A stretch of DNA of 64,000 nucleotides from Candidatus Baltobacteraceae bacterium (GCA_036489885.1 DASXEW010000003.1:434001-498000); one strand, 5' to 3'; counted from the first letter of the stretch, positions 17,139 to 26,028 are shown. Notes: generated from the sequence alone by a model not told the origin. Made by a program: numbers and translations.

Positions 17139-17905
17139 GCTTCGTTCTCCAATATTTTCATACGGCTTTCGTAGAATAGCCATACGTTCGGCGTGATCGC
17201 ATTCGGCCCGCGGAAAGGCGTGTCGAATTCCTTGATGACGACGAACATGATCGTGATGAGCGCGGCGAGAATTCCGGTCATCAAGAGCTGCATGACGCGA
17301 TTCTGAACACCGAAGAAGAATGTGAAACATAGCGTCGCCGAGGCGCCCGCAATCAAGCCGAACCAGAGAATCGGCGGCACCGATGCTCTGGTCGCAAGAA
17401 CACGTTCCCGCCGTGCATCGAACGCGCGCAGCAGCTCCTGCATTGCAATCTGATGCGCATCCTGTTGCCCACGGTTTGACGGCGTAAAGGTTTCGATCTC
17501 GCGCGCGATGTTCTCGACGTCGGAAACGGCGCTGAGCGCCACTGTTCCGTCGGTCATTTCCGGCCATTCCCTGGTGACGACATCGGCGACGTATCCGCGC
17601 AAGTCCGTACGGATTCGACGCCGCAGCGGTTGCGGAAAGGCTTCAGCGGTGTGGTACAGGTCGAAGACGGCGGCAGCCTCGGCATCGACGTGGTTTTGAA
17701 CTTCGCCGTACTTCTCCCAAACGACGACCACGACGAATCCGAGCACGACCGCATACGTCACGGCGATCGCCGAATAAATGAAGCCGGCAACGTTATTTTG
17801 CTCGACGAGAATTCGTGGACCGATGCAGCGTTGCACGACGTAGTGCACGCCGGCGGCCGCGAGTGCTACAGCAACAGCTACCGCGGCCGTGACCAAGAAA
17901 ATCAT
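17135..17905 (-). CDS. DUF4239 (bestrophin-like) membrane protein
   Basis: 256-aa protein with two N-terminal hydrophobic segments (FLVTAAVAVAVALAAAG and YSAIAVTYAVVLGFVVVVVW), a cytoplasmic-type helical centre beginning EKYGEVQNHVDAEAAAVFDLY and a C-terminal hairpin of two membrane helices. This is the DUF4239 layout, distantly related to bestrophin channels; function is unproven. It is convergent with the DUF4097 gene (4-bp stop overlap) and followed upstream by the hemerythrin gene on the same strand. Confidence 0.82.
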   Translation of the reverse strand: MIFLVTAAVAVAVALAAAGVHYVVQRCIGPRILVEQNNVAGFIYSAIAVTYAVVLGFVVVVVWEKYGEVQNHVDAEAAAVFDLYHTAEAFPQPLRRRIRTDLRGYVADVVTREWPEMTDGTVALSAVSDVENIAREIETFTPSNRGQQDAHQIAMQELLRAFDARRERVLATRASVPPILWFGLIAGASATLCFTFFFGVQNRVMQLLMTGILAALITIMFVVIKEFDTPFRGPNAITPNVWLFYESRMKILENEA

Positions 17906-17960
17906 GGTCCGAACGCAGTTAAAGCGTCGTGACTAGCTAGCCTTCAGGACGCACTTGGCG

Positions 17961-18488
17961 TCATCGCGACCGAGCTGTCTTGCGTGCCGGCCGCCCGGTC
18001 GATCGCTTTTTACTAGCGGCGGCTCGTCCGTTGCCCGAAGCGCCCCGCTGTGCACGCTGTTTGGCTTTTTCCCACGCCTCGCCGATTTCGTCGAGTTCTT
18101 CCTTCTCCAGAAGCTCGCGCGCAACGCCGAAGACTTTCGACTCTTCTTCTTCGACGTGATGCTTGACGTTTTCACCGAGAACCTGAACTTCGGCCTTGAA
18201 CTGCTCGTCCGGCTTGCGGCCACTGCTTATCATCTGCATAAGACTCTTTGCAGCCGCGTGTTCGGTATACGCCTCGAAGACATCGACCTTCTCTTCTTCG
18301 TCGTCGGCTCGCGCCTTGAGCTGCGCGTAGAATAGCCGCTCTTCAATGGCGAGATGTGTCGATAGCTTCGTCGCGATCTCTTTCGCGAGTTCGCGAAGCC
18401 GCTCGTCACCGGCGTCGCACTTGTTCGCCTCGTCGATCAAGGCTCCGACTTCCCGATGTTCTTGTTTGATGATGCTAAGTACGTCCAC
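17961..18488 (-). CDS. Hemerythrin (HHE) domain protein with basic C-terminal tail
   Basis: 175-aa protein. GTG 18488 with GAGG upstream is preferred; the longer frame to 18587 adds an unrelated extension. The four-helix HHE domain shows the diiron ligands H11 (KQEHREV), H45 and E49 (STHLAIEER), H77 (YTEHAAA), H111 and E115 (KHHVEEEESKVF). It could bind O2 or NO, or buffer iron. Residues ~155-175 are a Lys/Arg/Ala tail (AASKKRSTGRPARKTARSR) resembling histone-H1-like tails, unusual for this family and suggesting nucleic-acid association. Divergent from the very basic DUF6496 protein at 18660. Confidence 0.88.
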   Translation of the reverse strand: MDVLSIIKQEHREVGALIDEANKCDAGDERLRELAKEIATKLSTHLAIEERLFYAQLKARADDEEEKVDVFEAYTEHAAAKSLMQMISSGRKPDEQFKAEVQVLGENVKHHVEEEESKVFGVARELLEKEELDEIGEAWEKAKQRAQRGASGNGRAAASKKRSTGRPARKTARSR

Positions 18489-18659
18489 CCTAAGACCTCG
18501 CTTCACAGAATGTGTGCGTTTGACGCTGAGTGGAACACAGTACCCAGAAATGAGCAAACCCACCAACGCGACCCATTTCGATCGCATACCAGCCTATCCA
18601 AGCGCTTCGGCGTGTCGATAACGGCGTGGGAACGAACGAATTCGCGGTAAAAGGTTCCT

Positions 18660-18896
18660 ATGGAACGTAAGAAGACCACCCGCAAGAAGAAAACCGCCCG
18701 AAAGAAATCGAAGCGTAAGTACTCAAAGGGAGCTCAACGCAAAGTCGCGCGCGCGATGCGCAAGCGTAAAGCGGGAACCCTGAAATCCGGCCGATCCAAG
18801 AAGAAAGTAACGAGCCGCAAACAGGCGATTGCAATCGGACTGAGTGAAGCTCGTAAACGCGGCGCGAAGGTTCCGAAAAAGAAGAAATCTCGCTAG
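18660..18896 (+). CDS. DUF6496 small lysine/arginine-rich protein
   Basis: 78-aa strongly basic protein: a Lys/Arg-rich N-terminus, then VARAMRKRKAGTLKSG, VTSRKQAIAIGLSEARKRG and a lysine tail. The central TLKSGRS...SRKQAIAIGLSEAR pattern is the DUF6496 hallmark. Function is unknown; the charge suggests binding to DNA or RNA. It is divergent from the hemerythrin gene across about 170 bp that shows no other gene, and ends 1 bp before the convergent SRPBCC gene. Confidence 0.85.
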   Translation: MERKKTTRKKKTARKKSKRKYSKGAQRKVARAMRKRKAGTLKSGRSKKKVTSRKQAIAIGLSEARKRGAKVPKKKKSR

Positions 18897-18897
18897 C

Positions 18898-19443
18898 TCA
18901 TCCCCATTTGGGGAGTTCGATGCCGAACTGCTGAGCGTACTCGGCGTTCAGCCGCTGCCACCCCTCGAATTGCATTGCTGCAGAACCGGCGATCGGGCCA
19001 ATCGGCGTTCCGTTCAACTTCTGTTCCAAAACATCCAAGGCGATGTGCCAACCGGCTGCGCCCATCGAGATGTAGTTGCGATCGATTATGCTCCATAGCG
19101 TCAGACGCGTGCCGCCGCTGACGGCTTCCAGCTCCCAGCGCATGTCGTTATCGCCGCAGCTGTATTCGAGCAACTTTGGAGGCTCGGCTCGCTTCACTTT
19201 CGTTTCGATCTCGCTGGGCGCGCCGATCCACGTAAGCTGGACCGTACTCCCAACTTTGCTGAGATTTCCACTGACTTTGAAGGGCGCCCATTCGCTTAGC
19301 TCCACGGGATCGGTCAGCGCCTGCCACACTTTGTCAGCCGAGTGACGGAGTTCTTTCACGAGAATCAGCGTCCAGGTTTCTCCGTTCTTTTGAACGCGCG
19401 CCATGTTGGCGGGACCCGGCGAATACTGCTGACTGGTGCTCAT
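18898..19443 (-). CDS. SRPBCC (AHSA1/polyketide cyclase-like) family protein
   Basis: 181-aa helix-grip protein. WTLILVKELRHSADKVWQAL opens the fold and the motif PVELSEWAPFKV is typical of AHSA1/START-like SRPBCC members, with later WELEAVSGGTRLTLWS. The family binds hydrophobic ligands; in this arrangement its ligand is usually unknown. ATG 19443 directly abuts the ArsR stop (19444), so the two are translationally coupled, a common ArsR-SRPBCC pair. The ligand sensed by the regulator may be what this protein handles (inference). Confidence 0.87.
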   Translation of the reverse strand: MSTSQQYSPGPANMARVQKNGETWTLILVKELRHSADKVWQALTDPVELSEWAPFKVSGNLSKVGSTVQLTWIGAPSEIETKVKRAEPPKLLEYSCGDNDMRWELEAVSGGTRLTLWSIIDRNYISMGAAGWHIALDVLEQKLNGTPIGPIAGSAAMQFEGWQRLNAEYAQQFGIELPKWG

Positions 19444-19785
19444 CTATTTTCTCCTTTTCTTCCGCTTCGTCGGTTTTGCTGGATGCATGCGGTTGAGGTG
19501 GCGTTCGAGAGCATCGACGTGAACGGACCAGAATCGACGGAACTGAGCCAGCCAAGCATCCATTTCCGCAAACGGTTCAGGCTTTAGCCGATAGAGACGA
19601 CGCTGTGCGTCGATCGTGGATTCCACGAAACCGGCCTCGCGCAATATGCGCAGGTGCTTTGAGACGGTCGGCTGCGACATGCGCAGCCGGCGTTCGATCT
19701 CTCCAACCGTCTTCTGTGAGGATACGAGCAACCCCAATATCGCGCGCCGGTTCGGCTCCGCAATAATCTCAAACGCAGATTCCAC
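19444..19785 (-). CDS. ArsR-family winged-helix transcriptional regulator
   Basis: 113-aa repressor-type protein from GTG 19785 (MESAFEIIAEPNRRAIL, the usual family start); the frame also permits TTG 19821, but that would run through the palindrome at 19809-19828. HTH: KTVGEIERRLRMSQPTVSKHLRILREAGFV, wing DAQRRLYRL. The C-terminal segment FWSVHVDALERHL is the tail typical of ArsR proteins paired with SRPBCC genes; no arsenic-type metal cysteines are present. It probably autoregulates the two-gene operon. Confidence 0.88.
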   Translation of the reverse strand: MESAFEIIAEPNRRAILGLLVSSQKTVGEIERRLRMSQPTVSKHLRILREAGFVESTIDAQRRLYRLKPEPFAEMDAWLAQFRRFWSVHVDALERHLNRMHPAKPTKRKKRRK

Positions 19786-19808
19786 TCGTTTGATATACCT
19801 CACTCCGT

Positions 19809-19828
19809 ATATGCCTGTCAAGGCATAT
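19809..19828. promoter_or_regulatory. ArsR autoregulatory operator candidate
   Basis: Perfect inverted repeat ATATGCCT-gtca-AGGCATAT with 8-bp arms, lying 24 bp upstream of the proposed ArsR start (GTG 19785). Position and symmetry suit an ArsR operator overlapping the promoter. The 130 bp further upstream to 19960 hold no recognisable gene. Confidence 0.6.
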
Positions 19829-19960
19829 TATTATGACCCATTCGGAACGAAGCTTCGCCAACACCGCAGCCGCGAGGGTCAGGAGCGCTAGGTGCTTCGC
19901 ATAACAAGCTCGTTCAGGACGAGGAGATCGCTTCTCAACACGTTCACGGCCTGACGAACT

Positions 19961-20179
19961 CTAGGATCCGGAGTCAAAGCAATATCCCTTGGCATGCACC
20001 GTTCGAATAATGTTCGGTCGGGCGGGATCTACTTCAATTTTGGCTCGCAAGAAATTGATATAGACATGAAGGCACTTGCGTGCTCCTTTTTCACTTCGCC
20101 TCCAGATCGCTTCGAGAAGCTCATCCCCACTCACCGTACGCCCCGGCCGCGCCATAGTGAATAGTTTCCGACGGCGATG
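19961..20179 (-). pseudogene. Truncated OmpR/PhoB-type winged-helix DNA-binding domain
   Basis: Directly after, and in the same reading phase as, the S9 peptidase stop (TAG 20182-20180), the frame continues for 72 residues and reads as the C-terminal two thirds of a Trans_reg_C domain: RPGRTVSGDELLEAIW, then KCLHVYINFLRAKIEVDP and IIRTVHAKGYCFD. The receiver domain and the N-terminal beta-strands are missing. An ATG at 20155 could start a 64-aa peptide, but it would lack part of the fold. Most likely a remnant of a response regulator or wHTH protein left by deletion when the peptidase operon came to lie next to it. Confidence 0.6.
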
Positions 20180-22369
20180 CTACATGGGTCGATCATTTGA
20201 CGCCGCGGGACCCTTTGCGTGCATCAAGTGCTTGTCAAACCACACCGTCGATCGCGCGAGCAGGTCCATTTGATCCTGTGTCTCGTGGAGGACATGGCCT
20301 TCATCTTCGTACTGAATCAATTCAGACGGAACGCCTTGGTCGCGGAAGCTCGCGTATAAGAACTCGGGATCGTCGCGCGGCTCGCTTCCGAGATTCGGAT
20401 TACCACTCACGAACATCGTCGCAGTTTTAACGTTCTTTGTATGAAACACGGACGACTCACGGACGTATCTCTGCGGTACGTCCCACTGAGTACCGCCGTA
20501 AAGATAGCCGAGCTCTTCGTGGCTAAGCTTAACGATTGCCGATTCATTGTGATAAAATTCGTTCCCCCATCCTTCGTACGAGATCGCCGCCCTATAGCGG
20601 TGATCGTGAGTGATGAGGAAATTCGTATGCGTACCACCATAGCTCACGCCGAAGACACCCAATCGGTTCGGATCGGCTATTCCATGCGCGATCGCGTAAT
20701 TGACCGCACCTTCCACGTCGGCGCAATCGCGCTCGTAGTAGTCGTGGTTGGCGATTGCCTCCTGAACAGGTTTATGGCCGTATGTCCCCGTGATCCGATA
20801 ATCGGTGATCACCATCGCATAGCCGAGACTCGCCCAGTATTGCCATTCGAGCGGCCCTGCTCCATAGATGATGGTTCCGTCCAGCGTGAGTCGCGAACTG
20901 AAGCCGCCGCCGTGAATCTGGACGATCGTCGGATATCGGCGACGTGCGTCGTAATGCATCGGGTAGACAATGAGCGCCGGCAACTCGAGTCCGTCGCTCG
21001 AGCGGTAATGAATCTCCTCGATGCGGCTCATTTTCAAGCCGTCGAACTCGGGATGCAGCCGCACGAGCGCGCGCGCCGACGAGCCGTCTTCATTCGCGAC
21101 GTGCAAACGTACCTGACCGTACGGGTCAAGCCCGAGCCAGGCTATCGACGCTCGCTCTGACGAGAGCGCGAATGCTTGAACGTCCTCCGACCCGCGCGTC
21201 ACCGATTCGGGTTGCTGCCCACGACGCAGCCGGTAGATCTGCCCGTATGCGCTTCCGTGCATTCCGACTGAGAATATCGTATGCGTCCTGTTGTCCCATT
21301 GGGGATAAAATCGGTAGAGCCAGCGAAAGTCGCGCGTCCAATACGACGTCTTCTTGCCGCCGATATTGGTTACCGCGAAATCGTCGACGATATCGTATGT
21401 TGGGAACACAGGGTCGGTGAGATACAACAGCTTCGTGCCGTCGTCCACAAACGTTGGATTGAGCCATTTCTGCATTCCCGCCACGCGAACGACAGTGGAC
21501 GTTTTTCGTGTCGCCGGATCAAAAGCCACAATCGAGTGGAAGTCGTCCGCGTGAAAGAAATGCGATTCATCGAAAAATAGCCGGCCATTTGGTGACCAGC
21601 CAACCCAATTGACCCACGTGTCACGGTAGGCCTGAACGGCCAACCGATCGGCGCCGGTGTCGAGATCGATTGTTCGAATCTCAGGGGCTATTGGTTCCGA
21701 GAGAATCGACGGCGATGAGGACGGGTCGCTGCTATAAACATGAACGCGCGTGCCGCCGATGGCCGACATAGAATTGCCATAGCCGTACAAGAAGTGATGT
21801 GTCACGTAAGCGATCGATCGCGAATTGGGAGACCACGCGAACGGAGGAGCATCATAACCAAATCCTGCGCCGACGACTCCGCCTTTACGATTCGTCAACT
21901 GCTGAATTCCCGATCCATCGGCATTCATGACGTATATCTGCAGTGAGCCGCTCGTTCGCGATACGAATGCGACATGTCTGCCGTCCGACGATACAACCGG
22001 CTCGAATCCCACCGTGAGCGTGCGACACTCGCCGTCTTTGAGATCGACCGATGCGATCAACTGTGTTTCAGGCGCCTTTGTATCATTCGCGCCTCGCCAT
22101 GAGACGATCAGCTGGTCGTGATGGGGAACCCACGCAATCGATTCGGGCGCGTTCATGTGCCCGTTCCACGTGGCTTCGTTTTCCAGCAACCACTTGATTG
22201 CGTGCGCATCGACAACACGCGATCCTATTGATAACCGCGTCGGCACGCATGGCGCCAGCGATTGTCCGTCTGGCGCAGCCGGCGCCGAGGAGCATGGGGA
22301 AACTAAGGAGCTGAAGGCAATGGCGGCTCCGAGAAACGCTGCCAAGCGCGGTAAACATCGCGTGTTCAT
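20180..22369 (-). CDS. S9 family prolyl oligopeptidase-type peptidase (acylaminoacyl/dipeptidyl peptidase-like)
   Basis: 729-aa exported serine peptidase. The signal peptide is MNTRCLPRLAAFLGAAIAFS to about residue 30. The N-terminal half is a TolB/WD40-like propeller (repeats such as SSDGRHVAFVSR and SPNSRSIAYVTH). The C-terminal alpha/beta hydrolase has nucleophile S576 in GVSYGGT, D666/D667 (EPRDDPEF) and H692 (EDEGHVLHE). It would cut di- or oligopeptides in the periplasm. It starts 2 bp after the TonB receptor stop and belongs to the C26 hydrolase-receptor-peptidase operon, so imported peptides are its likely substrates. Confidence 0.92.
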   Translation of the reverse strand: MNTRCLPRLAAFLGAAIAFSSLVSPCSSAPAAPDGQSLAPCVPTRLSIGSRVVDAHAIKWLLENEATWNGHMNAPESIAWVPHHDQLIVSWRGANDTKAPETQLIASVDLKDGECRTLTVGFEPVVSSDGRHVAFVSRTSGSLQIYVMNADGSGIQQLTNRKGGVVGAGFGYDAPPFAWSPNSRSIAYVTHHFLYGYGNSMSAIGGTRVHVYSSDPSSSPSILSEPIAPEIRTIDLDTGADRLAVQAYRDTWVNWVGWSPNGRLFFDESHFFHADDFHSIVAFDPATRKTSTVVRVAGMQKWLNPTFVDDGTKLLYLTDPVFPTYDIVDDFAVTNIGGKKTSYWTRDFRWLYRFYPQWDNRTHTIFSVGMHGSAYGQIYRLRRGQQPESVTRGSEDVQAFALSSERASIAWLGLDPYGQVRLHVANEDGSSARALVRLHPEFDGLKMSRIEEIHYRSSDGLELPALIVYPMHYDARRRYPTIVQIHGGGFSSRLTLDGTIIYGAGPLEWQYWASLGYAMVITDYRITGTYGHKPVQEAIANHDYYERDCADVEGAVNYAIAHGIADPNRLGVFGVSYGGTHTNFLITHDHRYRAAISYEGWGNEFYHNESAIVKLSHEELGYLYGGTQWDVPQRYVRESSVFHTKNVKTATMFVSGNPNLGSEPRDDPEFLYASFRDQGVPSELIQYEDEGHVLHETQDQMDLLARSTVWFDKHLMHAKGPAASNDRPM

Positions 22370-22371
22370 CT

Positions 22372-25185
22372 TTATAGATGCAATTGCATCGTCAAAAGCA
22401 CTGTGCGCGGCCCATATTCTTCGCCGTTGAGCTCGGAGGGGAGACCAGCTACGACGGGTGCGCCGCTCGCGTTCGCAGCCGAAAGCACTTGCACTCCGCT
22501 ATCGTACATGCCGGTTATATTTTTGAAGGTCATCATGAGAGATAGATTTTTGCTGAGTGCGTACCTTGCATGCGCATCCAATTCGACAAAGGCCGGCCGA
22601 AAATATGTATTGTTATTTCCGAAATACGTAGGGACAAAATCAATCTCCGTTCCAGGCTTCCAACGATATCCCACGCGCCCATAGGCTTGAGCGTACGGTA
22701 CCGCCGTTCCGAACGCGCCCGTCATGTTAATGCCTGGCACAACCTGGAGGTTTTGACAGTTCGCTTGCGTTTTGAAATTGCAGGTTCCACCGCTATTGTA
22801 GAAATCGCCCGGCAGGCTGAGGACGTAGCTTCGGGTGAAACCTCCTGAGAAATTCCCGAACAAGCCGTGCGGTACGTCATGCTTAAATCCGAGCGCAATG
22901 CCTTCGAACCGCGAGCTACCAAGATTGCCGAACTGCGTCACATATAACGGTTGCCCGCCGCAGGTCGCGCACGGTGGCTCGTATTGCGATGTCTGGTATA
23001 TCTGACCGTAGAGATTCGAGCGGTACATATCGAAGGTGAAGAGATCGTTACCGTTGAGGCGCGCATCTGCGCCTGCATCGAACGAGAACGACTCCTCCGG
23101 CTTCAACGCGAGATTCGTGAGAGTCGTGAAGCAGTCTCCGACCTGACACGTTGGGGGTGCGTTCGTGCCGAGAAGATCGCTGAGGGGAGCTTCGGCGAAA
23201 CCCCCACCGGCGGAAAATCGGAAGGCATACGGCGTGCTCGGTCGCCATACGAATCCGAGCCGCGGTGCAGAATACGTGTACACTTCATCGAGATACGCAA
23301 CCGGCGGCGTGTTGGGGTTCGGGACATGATAGTGGGTTGTAACGAAGTAGTCGGCGAGTTCGAGGGTTGTCGTGCGCGAAGGATTGATACCGAGGGAGAG
23401 CCGTGACTCATCGGTGACTTCCGAAACGCTCGGCGCCACCATCGGGGGGTAGAGCGAGAAAATCTGTGTTCCTGCATAGTTCTCGCCGAACTGATCAGGC
23501 TCGTTATAATATGACTGAACAAACGAGGCTCCGAGGACCATGTTCTCACCGAGCGGCGTCGTGTAACTGACTAATCTGTCCCGATTGTTCGCAACGCCGA
23601 GATTCTGCTCACCGAACGTGCTACCCGTATAGCCGAGTTGATACTGCCCACCATTGAACGTAATTGGTTCGTATGTTCCCGTAGCACAACTAGGGCTCGT
23701 GTCTGTGCAGATTTGGCCTCCACCATAGAGCTTTTGTGTTAGTGACGAGGCGCTTTGAAACGAGTAGCTACTGAACGTCCGATTTTGCAATGCTGCGACG
23801 CGGAGCACTCCGCTGCCGATGGTCGCGGTAATCTTTTCCTCAAGCAAGCTCGCGGCGTTTTCGTAAGGCGCTGGACTCAAATACAAGCCAATTCCGGGGA
23901 AGGTATGGTTCCCCGACGGGAAACTACCCGTGTAGCCAGCCGGAGGCTCAAACGTGCCGGCAAAGCTGTAGAAGCCGTCGTCCATACGAGAAGTCTGGCC
24001 TGCATAAAAGACCTGGGCGCTCACGTTGGGTGAAATCGCGTATGCTATCGCCGCCGAACCACTGATCTGACTCCACGCTGTGCTTTGCTGGACGCAGCAC
24101 TGAACGAGGCCGGTCGTGAAATTAAGGCCGCCAAAATCGCTATACGGTTCCGGCAGAAAATTCACCGCGCACGTACCCGTACAGTTAAACGATCGACCGT
24201 TGACCGACGTCGGCGTAAACACGGCATACCCTAGCGGTCCCGAACCGCTGAGAGGACCGGGACTATCGTTTAATCCATACGTAACGACCGCAGTGAGCTT
24301 ATTTGCGCGTATTGCGCCCATGCTTCTAATGACGGTGCCGCCGTAGGGATCTGTACTAATCGAAAGGTCGAAGTGGTTCCGCGTGGCCGAACTCAGCGCA
24401 TGCAGACTCAGGGTGCCCCCGATCGAATCAACGATGCTCGCAGAGGCGCCGGGACCCCGTATCACGTCGGCGGATCCAAATGCGGTGAGTGGATAGAAAC
24501 CTAGGTCCGTTCCGTTCCCACCTTGCGATGTCGCGCTCTGCAAACCGATGAGAGGCATGTCATCAAGCAAAATGGCGGACTCATAAGGGAGCGCGCCGTC
24601 GATCGAAACCTGTATGGGCATCAACGGGCTATCGGCGAATCCGGATTGGCCGCCAAAGCTACCACTACCCAAGCCCGCTTGAGCCACCCCTGGAATTTGC
24701 TCGAGAGTTTGCCGCCATGAGGTATCTCCTTCCATGGCGTTCGTTATCGGACTAATCTGTGTAATTGACGCCGGCGTCGAATTGATCTGCGCTCCGACGG
24801 TCGTCGACGTCGTCGCAATAACGCGAAGGCCCTTTTGGGCTGCCTCATACCGAACCGAAACGACAACATCCGACTGCAAGGACAGATTCTGCGGTGTAGT
24901 CGTGCCTAATTCCGCCGACTTTGCGGAGATTTTGTATAGGCCGATCGGTAGCCCGTTAAACGCAAAGGCACCGTGACTGTCCGTCTGCGTGGAGAGCTTG
25001 CGCGGGCCCGATAAGGTGACGAGTGCACCGGCGACGGGCGCGCCGCTACTGGAGGTCACCGTCCCCGTTATCGATGCACTCGTCGTCGGCGCGACCTGCG
25101 CCACACCCGGTGTAGAAACGATCAGCTGCGCAAAGATGACCGCGACGACAAATTGCGCAACGCGCGCGAGCATGCTAGTTCCCAT
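22372..25185 (-). CDS. TonB-dependent receptor with N-terminal carboxypeptidase-regulatory-like domain
   Basis: 937-aa receptor. ATG 25185 has AGGAG 9 nt upstream and gives MGTSMLARVAQFVVAVIF as signal peptide; the frame is open 83 codons further upstream through the preceding gene. Domains: CarboxypepD_reg-like (~40-120, SASITGTVTSSSG), plug (~140-270, with VSIDGALPYESAILLDDMP and ADVIRGPGAS) and barrel. It overlaps the C26 hydrolase stop by 11 bp and leads into the S9 peptidase 2 bp downstream, a uptake-and-cleavage arrangement for a peptide or gamma-glutamyl compound (inference). Confidence 0.93.
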   Translation of the reverse strand: MGTSMLARVAQFVVAVIFAQLIVSTPGVAQVAPTTSASITGTVTSSSGAPVAGALVTLSGPRKLSTQTDSHGAFAFNGLPIGLYKISAKSAELGTTTPQNLSLQSDVVVSVRYEAAQKGLRVIATTSTTVGAQINSTPASITQISPITNAMEGDTSWRQTLEQIPGVAQAGLGSGSFGGQSGFADSPLMPIQVSIDGALPYESAILLDDMPLIGLQSATSQGGNGTDLGFYPLTAFGSADVIRGPGASASIVDSIGGTLSLHALSSATRNHFDLSISTDPYGGTVIRSMGAIRANKLTAVVTYGLNDSPGPLSGSGPLGYAVFTPTSVNGRSFNCTGTCAVNFLPEPYSDFGGLNFTTGLVQCCVQQSTAWSQISGSAAIAYAISPNVSAQVFYAGQTSRMDDGFYSFAGTFEPPAGYTGSFPSGNHTFPGIGLYLSPAPYENAASLLEEKITATIGSGVLRVAALQNRTFSSYSFQSASSLTQKLYGGGQICTDTSPSCATGTYEPITFNGGQYQLGYTGSTFGEQNLGVANNRDRLVSYTTPLGENMVLGASFVQSYYNEPDQFGENYAGTQIFSLYPPMVAPSVSEVTDESRLSLGINPSRTTTLELADYFVTTHYHVPNPNTPPVAYLDEVYTYSAPRLGFVWRPSTPYAFRFSAGGGFAEAPLSDLLGTNAPPTCQVGDCFTTLTNLALKPEESFSFDAGADARLNGNDLFTFDMYRSNLYGQIYQTSQYEPPCATCGGQPLYVTQFGNLGSSRFEGIALGFKHDVPHGLFGNFSGGFTRSYVLSLPGDFYNSGGTCNFKTQANCQNLQVVPGINMTGAFGTAVPYAQAYGRVGYRWKPGTEIDFVPTYFGNNNTYFRPAFVELDAHARYALSKNLSLMMTFKNITGMYDSGVQVLSAANASGAPVVAGLPSELNGEEYGPRTVLLTMQLHL

Positions 25186-25960
25186 CGGATGTATCTCCTG
25201 ACGTGGGCGGCGTGGGGTCACAGGCGGCGATAAAGCGTCCATAAAGAACATCAGTCCAATCATCGCGAAGCGCTTCCGGATGCCACTGAACTCCAAAGAA
25301 GAACGGTCTCTCGGCTTCAAGCTCGACAGCTTCAATAGTGCCGTCGTCGGCGAGCGCGCATGCGCGTAAGCCGGGCGCGAGTTTCCGGATCGCTTGGTGA
25401 TGGAGCGAATTGACGCGGATCTCCCGGGCCCCATAGAGCGCGTGTAATCGCGTGTCGTCCACCAGTGAAACGCGGTGCGTAGGAGCAGCCGGTTGGATCC
25501 CGCTCTCTTTCACCTGGTGGTGCGCGATGATATAGCCCGTGCCAAAGTGTTCACGCAGATCCTCGATCAGCGTTCCCCCGAGAACGACGTTCGCAAGCTC
25601 CATCCCGCGGCACACCGCCAGCGTGGGGATCTCGCGTGTCAAACACTCTTGCATTAATCGAATCTCGAACTCGTCGCGTTGCTGATCGACGCGGTCGTTA
25701 GCGAGCTCTTCGCGACCACCGTAATACACTGCGCTGACATCGCCGCCGCCGCTGAAGACAATTCCGCGCAGCTCGTTCCGGCCGAGCGTCCGCGTTGCAT
25801 CGTCGTCAGGAGAAAGAACAACCGGCTCAGCTCCGGTATCGCGCAATACAGCACAATGACGTTTCACCTCATCTGATATTTGGTCGCCGCGGAATGCTGA
25901 AGTCACGCCGATTAGTACGGCCATCAACGTAATGTTAAGCGCTGGCCGGAGCTCTCGCAT
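25175..25960 (-). CDS. Class I glutamine amidotransferase-like gamma-glutamyl hydrolase (peptidase C26, PuuD-like)
   Basis: 261-aa protein (ATG 25960; ATG 25924 is an alternative that would still keep the conserved VLIGVTSAFR start). Nucleophile C117 lies in LAVCRGMELAN, and the His/Glu pair H227/E229 in GVQWHPE; GIVFSGGGDV and VNSLHHQAI are further C26 motifs. PuuD and relatives hydrolyse gamma-glutamyl amides such as gamma-glutamyl-GABA. No signal peptide is evident, so it should act in the cytoplasm. As first gene of the receptor/S9 peptidase operon it points to gamma-glutamyl peptides as the imported substrate. No glutamate-putrescine ligase (puuA) is nearby. Confidence 0.9.
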   Translation of the reverse strand: MRELRPALNITLMAVLIGVTSAFRGDQISDEVKRHCAVLRDTGAEPVVLSPDDDATRTLGRNELRGIVFSGGGDVSAVYYGGREELANDRVDQQRDEFEIRLMQECLTREIPTLAVCRGMELANVVLGGTLIEDLREHFGTGYIIAHHQVKESGIQPAAPTHRVSLVDDTRLHALYGAREIRVNSLHHQAIRKLAPGLRACALADDGTIEAVELEAERPFFFGVQWHPEALRDDWTDVLYGRFIAACDPTPPTSGDTSDGN

Positions 25961-26028
25961 CCCGGAGCCCTTAGGCTTGGACTGTTGGCCTAAAGCTCAA
26001 TTCTCTTGAGTTACTGGGCAACTCTCAT

